Source: Spirochaeta africana DSM 8902 (GTDB lineage Bacteria > Spirochaetota > Spirochaetia > DSM-27196 > DSM-8902). Taken from it: a DNA stretch of 64,000 bases. The notes below the pieces were generated by a model, which was not told where the DNA came from, ran no database searches, and was given only the letters and a program-made list of their open reading frames with translations. The position numbers were made by a program, and so were the translations under genes. The stretch covers positions 1 to 64,000 of the forward strand of contig NC_017098.1 of NCBI RefSeq assembly GCF_000242595.2, in the 5' to 3' direction. Below are positions 17,872 through 24,669 of the stretch, piece by piece; the stretch's first letter is position 1; every line of letters begins with the position of its first letter.

Positions 17872-17879
17872 AGGCAGTA
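17872..17879. repeat. IS256 target-site duplication, right copy
   Basis: AGGCAGTA directly follows the right inverted repeat and equals 16515-16522. Confidence 0.9.
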
Positions 17880-18120
17880 TGGAAATTATCATCAAACCGC
17901 ACGACACCTTTTCGCTGTTTTCCACTGATTATTAATTCAGGAAGGCCGGCAGGAAGGCCGACAGGAGGAAGCCACCCTTGTGGCCCGGCGACTGCAGAAA
18001 CTGGGCATGAGCATTGCGCAGGTCGCAGAGATCGTGGATGCCTCGCCGGAGCAGGTAACCGACTGGCTGGCCGAGCACCTTGAGCTATACCCTGTAGGGC
18101 ATCGTGGTCCTGGCACCTGA
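17879..18120 (+). pseudogene. Broken Rpn-family recombination-promoting nuclease remnant
   Basis: Two pieces survive. At 17879-17935 a start-like peptide MEIIIKPHDTF ends at a stop. At 17941-18120, in another frame, EGRQEGRQEEATLVARR and LGMSIAQVAEIVDASPEQV form the typical C-terminal tail of Rpn/PD-(D/E)XK nuclease-transposase proteins. The catalytic middle is missing. The IS256 element sits immediately upstream, its right target duplication overlapping the first base of the ATG. The assignment rests on the characteristic repeated E-G-R-Q-E and I-A-x-V-A pattern. Confidence 0.6.
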
Positions 18121-18133
18121 TATATCGACATAC

Positions 18134-18235
18134 CCTGTGGAACCACTCGCACAGCAATCACTTTCATCTGAGAAACTATACAAAAAGTAGCATTATCTCA
18201 TATCAGACTGAGTCTCTCGCACCGGTTCCCACAGG
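18134..18235 (+). repeat. 102-bp dispersed repeat, copy 1 (MITE-like)
   Basis: Starts CCTGTGG-AACC and ends GGTTCCCACAGG, an imperfect terminal inverted repeat of about 11 bases. The core, including CTTTCATCTGAGAAACTATAC and AAAAGTAGCATTATCTCA, recurs with about 85-90% identity at 23130-23231 in the same orientation. No coding capacity. It starts 13 bases after an Rpn remnant. Confidence 0.75.
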
Positions 18236-18299
18236 CCTGCAGGAACAACCCTCTGCCCATCGCCGTGTGCGGTGGCCTCCGGAACCCCCGGAGAAAACC

Positions 18300-18506
18300 T
18301 TACTCCAGTAACTCCTCCGCAGAGATAAACCGTCGGGACTGAGTCGCGTTGACATAGTCCTCCATGAATCTGATATCCTGAATATCCTCGTACAACTCGT
18401 ACATGGACTTCTTGAACAGGGTGGATTTATCCTCGTGAAAGTACTCCGAGAGATAGGCCAGAATCTTTTCTTCTTCCTTGTTTAAACGAACACTTACTAC
18501 GGCCAT
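18300..18506 (-). CDS. Antitoxin, ribbon-helix-helix type (RelB/DUF6290-like)
   Basis: A 68-residue protein starts MAVVSVRLNKEEEKILAYL, the N-terminal strand and helix pattern of ribbon-helix-helix antitoxins, followed by an acidic helical tail that would wrap the toxin. It starts 10 bases inside the toxin gene, so the toxin is first in the operon and the antitoxin second. Expected to neutralise the toxin and bind the operon promoter. Confidence 0.75.
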   Translation of the reverse strand: MAVVSVRLNKEEEKILAYLSEYFHEDKSTLFKKSMYELYEDIQDIRFMEDYVNATQSRRFISAEELLE

Positions 18507-18766
18507 TTTCTATACACCTCCCCTCGCTTGGTAATTGCATGAACATAAAAATCCCGGCCAGACATCGTAAAAATGGCCCGGTACTTTCCCTTTCGCAGCC
18601 GGTAGAACTCGTCAGAGGAGCTTGTCTTCAGTTTTTTTATGTCGAACAGATTCAAGTCACCTGTCTGATCGAGTGCCTGAAACGCATGGACGAACAGCCT
18701 GGCAATCTGCTGAGGCAAGACACCCTTTTTAATGTCATTTTTGATATCCTCATCGTAGAACACCAT
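18497..18766 (-). CDS. RelE/ParE-superfamily toxin
   Basis: An 89-residue protein ends FYRLRKGKYRAIF...HAITKRGEVYRKWP, the typical RelE-fold C-terminal strands with conserved Arg and Lys, where mRNA interferases hold their catalytic basic residues. The N-terminal half is helical. It is the first gene of the pair, transcribed from a candidate promoter that overlaps the divergent promoter of the beta-barrel gene. Whether it cleaves mRNA or poisons gyrase cannot be told. Confidence 0.8.
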   Translation of the reverse strand: MVFYDEDIKNDIKKGVLPQQIARLFVHAFQALDQTGDLNLFDIKKLKTSSSDEFYRLRKGKYRAIFTMSGRDFYVHAITKRGEVYRKWP

Positions 18767-18772
18767 GACTAC

Positions 18773-18801
18773 AATGTACTACATGGCGTAATCAGGGGCA
18801 A
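18773..18801 (-). promoter_or_regulatory. Candidate promoter of the toxin-antitoxin pair, leaderless layout
   Basis: On the minus strand TTGCCC, a 17-base spacer and TACATT end 6 bases before the toxin ATG (18764-18766). No ribosome binding site is visible. It abuts the divergent promoter of the beta-barrel gene. Confidence 0.45.
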
Positions 18802-18830
18802 TGGCAAAAAAATCCGTTCTCTCGTAGAAT
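18802..18830 (+). promoter_or_regulatory. Candidate promoter of CotH cassette 1, leaderless layout
   Basis: TAGAAT (18825-18830) ends 7 bases before the ATG at 18838, with a weak -35 (TGGCAA, 18802-18807) 17 bases upstream. The intervening AGCCCCG is not a ribosome binding site. Confidence 0.4.
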
Positions 18831-18837
18831 AGCCCCG

Positions 18838-20154
18838 ATGCACCTGTTTCATTCCGCCCGACGCCCCCCGAGGCTGCTGTTGTCGGCTGCCGTGCTGCTG
18901 CTCGCTACTCTGCCCGTCTTTGCCGGATCAACGCCGCCGACAGCGGTTGCCGATCCCGCGCCGCCGGCTCCGGAAACCGCACCAACGCTGCCCTGGCCGC
19001 AGCTCACCGGGTTTACCCGGGTGTGGGGCGGGGCCGTGGCCGGGGTTCGCGAACTGCCCGGCACGGTGGCGGCCGATGGGCGCGGGCCGGTGCAGCTGTT
19101 CGCCGCAAACCCGCTGTACGGCATGGAGCTGGGACTGCAGCTGCAGGCGGCACCGGCCCCGGGCCTCCACCTGGCCGCGGCCGCCGAGCTGGCGCTGGAT
19201 CAAGCCTCCATGGAGTTTGCGGCTGCGCTGCCCGAGCTGTATCTGCAGCTGACAACCCCGACCCGCTACGATGCCGGTCTGCAGCTGGCAATCGGCCGAC
19301 GCCCGCAGGAGTGGGGGATAGCCCGACTGCTGAACAACCCCGCCAATCTGGTCAGCGACAGCGACCAGGCAATCGGTCTCGGACTATCCGCCCGGCTCTT
19401 GTCCCTGCAGCTGCAGGGGCTCGGTTATCTAAGCGAGCCGGAGGAATCGGACACCGCTGCCGGACATGCGGTTTACTCGCTGCATACCACCTTCAATCCC
19501 GGCTGGTTTCGCAGCTCGCTCGCTTTGCAGCAGCGCACTGCAGAGGATCTGCCGCTGCGGGCGACGGCGGCACTCGGGTTCGAGGCGCCGCTGCCCTTTG
19601 CCCCGTCCGGCTGGCAAAGCACTATCGATACCGCGGCCGAGGGTACGGCCATCTGGGAGCCGGAGCTTCTGTGGGAGGGCGAGTTCTTTTTAACCGTGGC
19701 GGCCGACTGGCGCCTGCAGCGGGGACACCAGCGCCGAGGCCACCCGCCGGCCCCGGCCCCGCAACGCCCGCCGCCCCCGGATCTGAAGCGCTCGCAGCAG
19801 GCCGACCTCCACCCGGACTGGCGCCTCAGTGCCGAGTATCACTTCGACAGCACGGTACTGGGGACCCGCGGCAACGAGGCGGCGGTGCGGATCAAAACCC
19901 CGTACTGGCGTGGCCCGGCCGGGGAGTGGCGGGTCGCGGTTAACAAACGCTATGCCTGGGCCGATGGTTCCGGCAGCGTTACACCGAAACTTACCGGGCA
20001 GCCTGCTCCCCAGGCGTTACCACATACCACCCTGAGCGCCGCCCTGCCGATCGCCTGGGGAGGGCGGGACAGTATTGCCCGTCAGAACCATGACCTGCTT
20101 GGCGAGCGAACCGCGGCGCTTCACCTCACCCTGACCCTTGGTGTAGACTGGTAG
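18838..20154 (+). CDS. Predicted outer-membrane beta-barrel protein (CotH cassette 1)
   Basis: The 438-residue product has a signal peptide (cut near LPVFAG, residue 30) and then many alternating hydrophobic/polar strands. It ends in LTLTLGVDW with a C-terminal aromatic residue, as in outer-membrane barrels. A segment AIGRRPQEWGIARLLNNPANLV is shared with the cassette 2 protein (RAGRQKMAWETARLLNNPADFV), showing paralogy. An Ala/Pro-rich stretch and a Pro-rich loop (about 300-320) are present. It is first in an operon with a lipoprotein and a CotH kinase. Function unknown; it may export, anchor or display the partner lipoproteins. Confidence 0.72.
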   Translation: MHLFHSARRPPRLLLSAAVLLLATLPVFAGSTPPTAVADPAPPAPETAPTLPWPQLTGFTRVWGGAVAGVRELPGTVAADGRGPVQLFAANPLYGMELGLQLQAAPAPGLHLAAAAELALDQASMEFAAALPELYLQLTTPTRYDAGLQLAIGRRPQEWGIARLLNNPANLVSDSDQAIGLGLSARLLSLQLQGLGYLSEPEESDTAAGHAVYSLHTTFNPGWFRSSLALQQRTAEDLPLRATAALGFEAPLPFAPSGWQSTIDTAAEGTAIWEPELLWEGEFFLTVAADWRLQRGHQRRGHPPAPAPQRPPPPDLKRSQQADLHPDWRLSAEYHFDSTVLGTRGNEAAVRIKTPYWRGPAGEWRVAVNKRYAWADGSGSVTPKLTGQPAPQALPHTTLSAALPIAWGGRDSIARQNHDLLGERTAALHLTLTLGVDW

Positions 20155-20155
20155 C

Positions 20156-20998
20156 ATGCACCGCATCCTGCCGCCAGTGCTGCCGCCGCGGCGCCTGCAG
20201 CGCACACCATTGCTCACGAGCCGCTGTCTTCTGCTCACTCTGGCGGCAGGGCTGTTTACCGCCTGTGTCGGGCCGTTTCATTCGCCGGCTGCCGACGATG
20301 CCCAGGCCGCACGCCGTATGGCCTCGTACCGCACCGACTTCGAGCACTATCGGGGTACCGAAGCCAGTCTGCCGCCGGGGATGTTTGTCACTGCCGATGG
20401 ACCTTCCGGTGAAACCGGGGGCGATTCGTTCGATCCCTTTACCGGGGTACATGAATACTCCCCCAATTCTGCCTACAGCTTCGACGGCTTCGGTGCCTTT
20501 ACCGCCGATCGCAGCCGCTACTCCTTCGGGATCCGGGAGCACGGCCCGGTCGACATGCAGAATGCGCGGCTGTATCTGGAATACTCCAACACCACGGTCT
20601 TTCCGATTATCGGCTTCGAGGTAAGCTACGAGGTGCAGGTGTGGTACCTCGGGCAGCGGGACAATCAGATCCGGCTGAAATACAATACCGACAGCAGCGG
20701 TTTTGGCGACCTGGCCGACATCGCCGCCACCCGCAATCCCATGGGAGACTATACCGCCGACGGGCTGCCGCTGGACGGCACTCGCAGCGTCAACAGTGTG
20801 CGGGTTCGCACCAGCTTCATGCTCGAGGAACTGCAGCAGACCGATGGCAGCTCTGCCGGGATACCGACCCTGCAGCCCGGTGCTGTCGGGTATTTCCGCT
20901 GGCAGTTTTCTAATGCCGAACACGATGACGGCGGTATTCGCAGCGGACTGGCACTGGATCGCATTCGGATTACCCCGATACTGGCAGGTGAGCAATGA
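20156..20998 (+). CDS. Lipoprotein of the CotH cassette (about 280-residue family), copy 1
   Basis: The 280-residue protein has a long basic N-terminus, a hydrophobic segment and a lipobox ending LFTAC (Cys near 37), so it should be lipidated. Downstream motifs shared with the 26357-27190 product include DPFTGVH, DGFGAFTA, YSFGIRE and GFEVSYEVQVWYLGQRDNQIRLKY. The pattern FGIR-NTT-SYEVQVWY-RDNQIRLKY resembles a jelly-roll-like beta domain found in many secreted proteins, but I cannot name the family. The gene starts 1 base after the barrel gene and overlaps the CotH gene by ATGA. Confidence 0.72.
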   Translation: MHRILPPVLPPRRLQRTPLLTSRCLLLTLAAGLFTACVGPFHSPAADDAQAARRMASYRTDFEHYRGTEASLPPGMFVTADGPSGETGGDSFDPFTGVHEYSPNSAYSFDGFGAFTADRSRYSFGIREHGPVDMQNARLYLEYSNTTVFPIIGFEVSYEVQVWYLGQRDNQIRLKYNTDSSGFGDLADIAATRNPMGDYTADGLPLDGTRSVNSVRVRTSFMLEELQQTDGSSAGIPTLQPGAVGYFRWQFSNAEHDDGGIRSGLALDRIRITPILAGEQ

Positions 20999-23109
20999 GG
21001 CTTCGTCGCTCCCCGGGATCAGCGCGCCGGCTGCGGCCAGCCGTACTGCTGATACCACTGGTTCTCCTGCTGCTGGCAGCCGGCGCCTGCGAGATCCAGC
21101 TGCCGACCCCGTCGCTGCCGGCCCTGCGCGAGGGCGGGGTGGCGTTCTCGCACGATGCCGGGTTCTACCATGAACCATTCCAGCTGGAACTCGGCCTGGA
21201 CGAGGTTGCCGACCAGCTGCGCTCGGCAGGTCAGCTGCGCGCTGAAGATCAGGCGCGCAGCTCCGCTACAGAGATCACCATCTACTACACCCTGGACGGC
21301 TCTGAACCCACGCCGGATAACATCATGACCGACCGCGAATGGCGGGAGGCCTCGTCTGAGACCCGCGCTCGCACCTTTGTCTACACCGGCCCGATCAGCC
21401 TCGGGGATCAGCTGCCGCGCGAGCCCGATCTGGCGACCATAAAAACCGGCCGTATGGGGGACGAGTATGCCTGGCATCCCCCGCACAGCAGCCATCGCAG
21501 CCATGCCGTGGTGGTGCGTGCCCTGGCGCGCGGGCAGGAACTGCAAACCCGTACCACGACCCGCAGCTACTTTATCCATCCGGATGGCGATACCATCCAT
21601 CAGCTGCCGGTGGTAAGCCTTTCCCTGGATCGCGCGGGATTGTTCTCGTTCGAGACCGGGCTCTACGTCCCGGGAATCTGGGCGGAGTGGTGGGACATCT
21701 ACACCGGTAACTATCATCAGCGCGGTCGCGACTGGGAACGCCGTGCCCACCTGGAGTATTTCGAGACCGAACCGGAGCAGGGGGCGATTACTGCCCCCCC
21801 CGTTCTGTCGCATGGCGTCGGGGTTCGCCTGCATGGCGCCAAGAGCCGGAACTTTCCGCAGAAATCCCTGCGACTGTATGCCCGCAGCGAGTACGGCCCG
21901 AATCGCCTGGCGCATCAGTTTTTTTCTACCAAAAGCGACGACCGCTTTAACCGGCTGCTGCTGCGCCACTCCGGCAACGACTGGGGACACACCATGTTCC
22001 GCGATGCTGCCGCCCAGACCCTCATGCTGCATCGGGATCTGGACATCCAGCATTACCAGCCGGCAGTGGTGTACATTAACGGGGAGTACTGGGGGATTCA
22101 CAACCTGCGCGACCGCTACGACCCGCATTATATGGAGCAGCGCTACGGACTGGATCCCGACAACATCACTATCCTGGAGAACAATGCCGAACTGGATCAC
22201 GGCAGCCCGCAGCTGCGCAGCCAGTATCTGGATCTGGTTGCCGCGGTCGGCACTGCGCCGCTGGATACCCCCGCCGCGATCAACGAGAAGCTCGACCTGG
22301 ACAACTGGATCGATTATCACATTCTGCAGTGGTACCACGCCAACACCGACTGGCCCTATAACAATGTCCGCCTCTGGCGGGTAAACCGGCCACCGACAGC
22401 CACCGCCGGCGGCCAGCCGGATCCACCCGACCCCACCGTGAACGACGGGCGCTGGCGCTGGCTGGTCTATGACATCGACCGCTCCTTCGGCTTTACCAGT
22501 ACAAAGAACACCAACATGCCCCGCCATGTACTGGACGCAGACGACTGGTCGCGCGACCTCGTGCATAGATTGCTTTCTATCCCCGTGGTGCGGGATGAGT
22601 TTCTGCAGCGCACCGCCGTACACCTGGCAACTACCTTTCACCCGGAACGGGTAGCCCAGCATATCCAGCAGCTGGCAGCCGCGATCGAGCCGGAGATACC
22701 CCGGCACAGCCAGCGCTGGCGCCGCCCCGGCACCGGTTTCTGGCAGCAGGAACTGGATATCATGCTGGATTTCGCCGCCAATCGTCCGCGAATCCACCGC
22801 CGTCACCTGGATACCTGGTTTGGCGAGATTACCGGCACCGCCACTGTAGAGATAACCGGGGTCGACCCGGACAGCGACATACGCCTGCATACGGTGCGGC
22901 TGCACCCCGACACCCCCGGTGTGGAAATCCAGGACGGCAGCTGGAGCGGTGAGCTCTTTACCGGGGTACCGCTTACCCTGGAATCCGGCTCGACCGATCT
23001 TTCCACTGCCGTTATTCAGGGCGACGAATCAGCCTTTGAACTGCTGGAGCAAACCCCCGATCGCCTGAGCCTGCGCATCACCGGGGAAAAAGTATCGATT
23101 CTGCTGTGA
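20995..23109 (+). CDS. CotH-kinase-family lipoprotein 1
   Basis: The 704-residue protein has a lipobox (LLLAAGAC), a chitobiase-C-terminal-like beta domain (ITIYYTLDGSEPTP, about 95-110) and a CotH-type atypical kinase domain (about 200-600). Conserved features are GVRLHGAKSRNFPQKSLRLY, the LLLRHSGNDWGHTMFRD segment, YINGEYWGIHNLRDRYD and the acidic LVYDIDRSFG metal-site-like motif. Known CotH proteins phosphorylate secreted proteins in spore coats. Here it should act on surface or periplasmic substrates. The C-terminal 180 bases of conserved sequence (22825-23004) recur in the third CotH gene. ATGA overlap with the preceding lipoprotein gene. Confidence 0.85.
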   Translation: MRLRRSPGSARRLRPAVLLIPLVLLLLAAGACEIQLPTPSLPALREGGVAFSHDAGFYHEPFQLELGLDEVADQLRSAGQLRAEDQARSSATEITIYYTLDGSEPTPDNIMTDREWREASSETRARTFVYTGPISLGDQLPREPDLATIKTGRMGDEYAWHPPHSSHRSHAVVVRALARGQELQTRTTTRSYFIHPDGDTIHQLPVVSLSLDRAGLFSFETGLYVPGIWAEWWDIYTGNYHQRGRDWERRAHLEYFETEPEQGAITAPPVLSHGVGVRLHGAKSRNFPQKSLRLYARSEYGPNRLAHQFFSTKSDDRFNRLLLRHSGNDWGHTMFRDAAAQTLMLHRDLDIQHYQPAVVYINGEYWGIHNLRDRYDPHYMEQRYGLDPDNITILENNAELDHGSPQLRSQYLDLVAAVGTAPLDTPAAINEKLDLDNWIDYHILQWYHANTDWPYNNVRLWRVNRPPTATAGGQPDPPDPTVNDGRWRWLVYDIDRSFGFTSTKNTNMPRHVLDADDWSRDLVHRLLSIPVVRDEFLQRTAVHLATTFHPERVAQHIQQLAAAIEPEIPRHSQRWRRPGTGFWQQELDIMLDFAANRPRIHRRHLDTWFGEITGTATVEITGVDPDSDIRLHTVRLHPDTPGVEIQDGSWSGELFTGVPLTLESGSTDLSTAVIQGDESAFELLEQTPDRLSLRITGEKVSILL

Positions 23110-23129
23110 ATACCGCCAGTCGCGGCCGC

Positions 23130-23231
23130 CCTGTGGAACAACTCGCAGAACAATCACTTTCATCTGAGAAACTATACAAAAAGTAGCATTATCTCAGATC
23201 AAACTGAGTCTCCCGTATGTGTTCCCACACG
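23130..23231 (+). repeat. 102-bp dispersed repeat, copy 2 (MITE-like)
   Basis: Same length and orientation as 18134-18235, with about a dozen differences. It begins CCTGTGGAAC and ends with GTTCCCACA. It starts 20 bases after the first CotH gene and directly precedes another Rpn-tail remnant. Confidence 0.75.
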
Positions 23232-23237
23232 CCTGTG

Positions 23238-23282
23238 GAGATAATAGCCTGGTTAGCCGAGCACCCCGAGCTAAGGCCCTGA
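23238..23282 (+). pseudogene. Rpn-family C-terminal tail remnant
   Basis: The frame encodes EIIAWLAEHPELRP then a stop. This matches the DWLAEHLELYP end of the Rpn remnant at 18061-18096. Only the last residues survive. Confidence 0.45.
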
Positions 23283-23762
23283 GCTATAGCCCTGAGCGTA
23301 TCCTGATTCCGGCTGCAGGCTGGGTAGTATGCGGTTCGCTGCGCAACCACAGTACCGGGGCGGTTGCGGGGAACCGTGGCTGGAGCGAAGTGTCTGATAC
23401 AGACCGTTATCGGTCAGATAGATTTTCCGGGCTGCCGCGGGATTGGCTCGGTTGCGCAACGTAATCAGAAAAAGGCTCTCCTCCAGATGGTGCAGATACT
23501 CATCCAGCAGCACATTACGTTCTGCCATGTGTCTGGAATCAGTTCGGCTCTTCTCGGGAAAATCACGGAAACGAAGGAACTCGCTGAAACTCAGGGGGAA
23601 GAGTTCATAGGTAAGTACCTTGCCGCGCAGGGATTCAGCAAGGTTACGACTGAACATAGCAGAGTTGGATCCGGTAATGATCACCGTGGTATTCTGATTC
23701 TGCAGATACCGCAGTCCCGACTCAAAATCCTGCAGCTGTTGAATCTCATCCAGGAAAAACAC
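23271..23762 (-). pseudogene. Remnant of an AAA-type ATPase (AAA_14/DUF4143-like)
   Basis: The minus-strand frame begins at the Walker B region (FFLDEIQQLQDFE) and continues with VIITGSNSAMFSRNLAESLRG and YELFPLSFSEFLRF, as in this ATPase family. It lacks the Walker A N-terminus. The middle is deleted: LLDEYLHHLEESLFLI joins two distant family segments, then RKIYLTDNGLYQTL. The tail is nonsense. The intact relative in this window is at 46761-47966. The region to 23921 holds no other recognisable gene. Confidence 0.75.
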
Positions 23763-23921
23763 CGGATCATGCGGTGCGCTTGTCTCTATTGCTGCCTGTC
23801 AAGGAAATAAGCTTTGATTCTTTCCTTCTGCATGCTGAAATAAAAGCTGTATTTCGTGGTGTATGCAAGCATAAACCCCAGGTACCGGCCGCCGCTATGA
23901 CCGCCCTGCACATAAAAGTCC

Positions 23922-24593
23922 CTACTTCAGCCGTCGCTTATACTCTGAAATCGTGATATGCAGGTTGTGTTCGGCGGCAAAGCGATCGAAGCGGGTGTAC
24001 AGCTCCACCAGGTCGGCGGAACGGGGGTGGCGCAGTTCCAGTTCGAGTTCGATGCGCGGTGATTTCTGCTTGCCGCTGGCGCGGGCAGCTGACTCCCCGC
24101 GGGTACTGACGACCTTTCCGCGCAGGCCGCATTCGGCAATGAACTGCAGCAGCTGTTGTTTGCGCAGTACATGCTGCTCGGCTATGCTGCAGTGCAGCAG
24201 AAAAAACTGGCGGGACGGCAACAGGTGTGGTACCACCAGTACCATGAGCGAGAGCACGATGAACGCCAGGGCAGACAGCTTGTACTGCCCGGTGCCAACC
24301 AGAACCCCGATGATTACCGCAAACAGGATAAAGGTTATTCCTTTCTGGTCGGTCAGCGCCGAGCGGAAGCGGACAATACTCAGCACACCGAAAATACCGA
24401 AAAAGGTTACCGCCTGCACCGAGCTGTCGATGTGCATCATGACCGAAAGCAGCACCGTCAGCAGCGGGATTACCTCCAGCAGCGAGTCGTCCAGCCGCTT
24501 CCAGCGATTGCTGACGACATACACCAGCAGGATCGCAATACCGAACAAAAAACTGATACCCAGGTTACCCAGGGTGTGGATGGTTATGGTCAT
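23922..24593 (-). CDS. DUF4956-like inner-membrane protein
   Basis: The 223-residue protein has about five hydrophobic segments in its first 145 residues, including LGISFLFGIAILLVYVV and ITFILFAVIIGVLVGTG with the family-like SIVRFRSALTDQKGITF loop, then a charged cytosolic domain of about 80 residues (ELELRHPRSADLVELYTRFDRF). DUF4956 proteins are often encoded beside CotH and VTC-domain genes, and here the gene is divergent from CotH cassette 2. ATG at 24593 is chosen over a TTG at 24629 because a promoter-like element and a possible AGGA site lie just upstream. Function unknown. Confidence 0.78.
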   Translation of the reverse strand: MTITIHTLGNLGISFLFGIAILLVYVVSNRWKRLDDSLLEVIPLLTVLLSVMMHIDSSVQAVTFFGIFGVLSIVRFRSALTDQKGITFILFAVIIGVLVGTGQYKLSALAFIVLSLMVLVVPHLLPSRQFFLLHCSIAEQHVLRKQQLLQFIAECGLRGKVVSTRGESAARASGKQKSPRIELELELRHPRSADLVELYTRFDRFAAEHNLHITISEYKRRLK

Positions 24594-24600
24594 AGCAAAG

Positions 24601-24629
24601 ATCCTAAAGAAATTTGCCAACACGAACAA
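24601..24629 (-). promoter_or_regulatory. Candidate promoter of the DUF4956-like gene
   Basis: On the minus strand TTGTTC, a 17-base spacer and TAGGAT end 7 bases before the ATG. The AGGA within could alternatively be a ribosome binding site. Its -35 lies 3 bases from the divergent -35 at 24633. Confidence 0.4.
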
Positions 24630-24632
24630 TAC

Positions 24633-24662
24633 TTGCCACTAATCGGGGTGCTGTCGTAGACT
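24633..24662 (+). promoter_or_regulatory. Candidate promoter of CotH cassette 2, leaderless layout
   Basis: TTGCCA (24633-24638, 5/6 match), an 18-base spacer and TAGACT (24657-24662) end 7 bases before ATG 24670. No ribosome binding site is visible. It is back-to-back with the DUF4956 promoter. Confidence 0.5.
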
Positions 24663-24669
24663 GATGATA

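Noticed and set aside
21019-22905. 628-codon minus-strand frame over CotH 1
   Set aside because: Shadow frame created by high-GC codon use opposite a clear CotH kinase gene.
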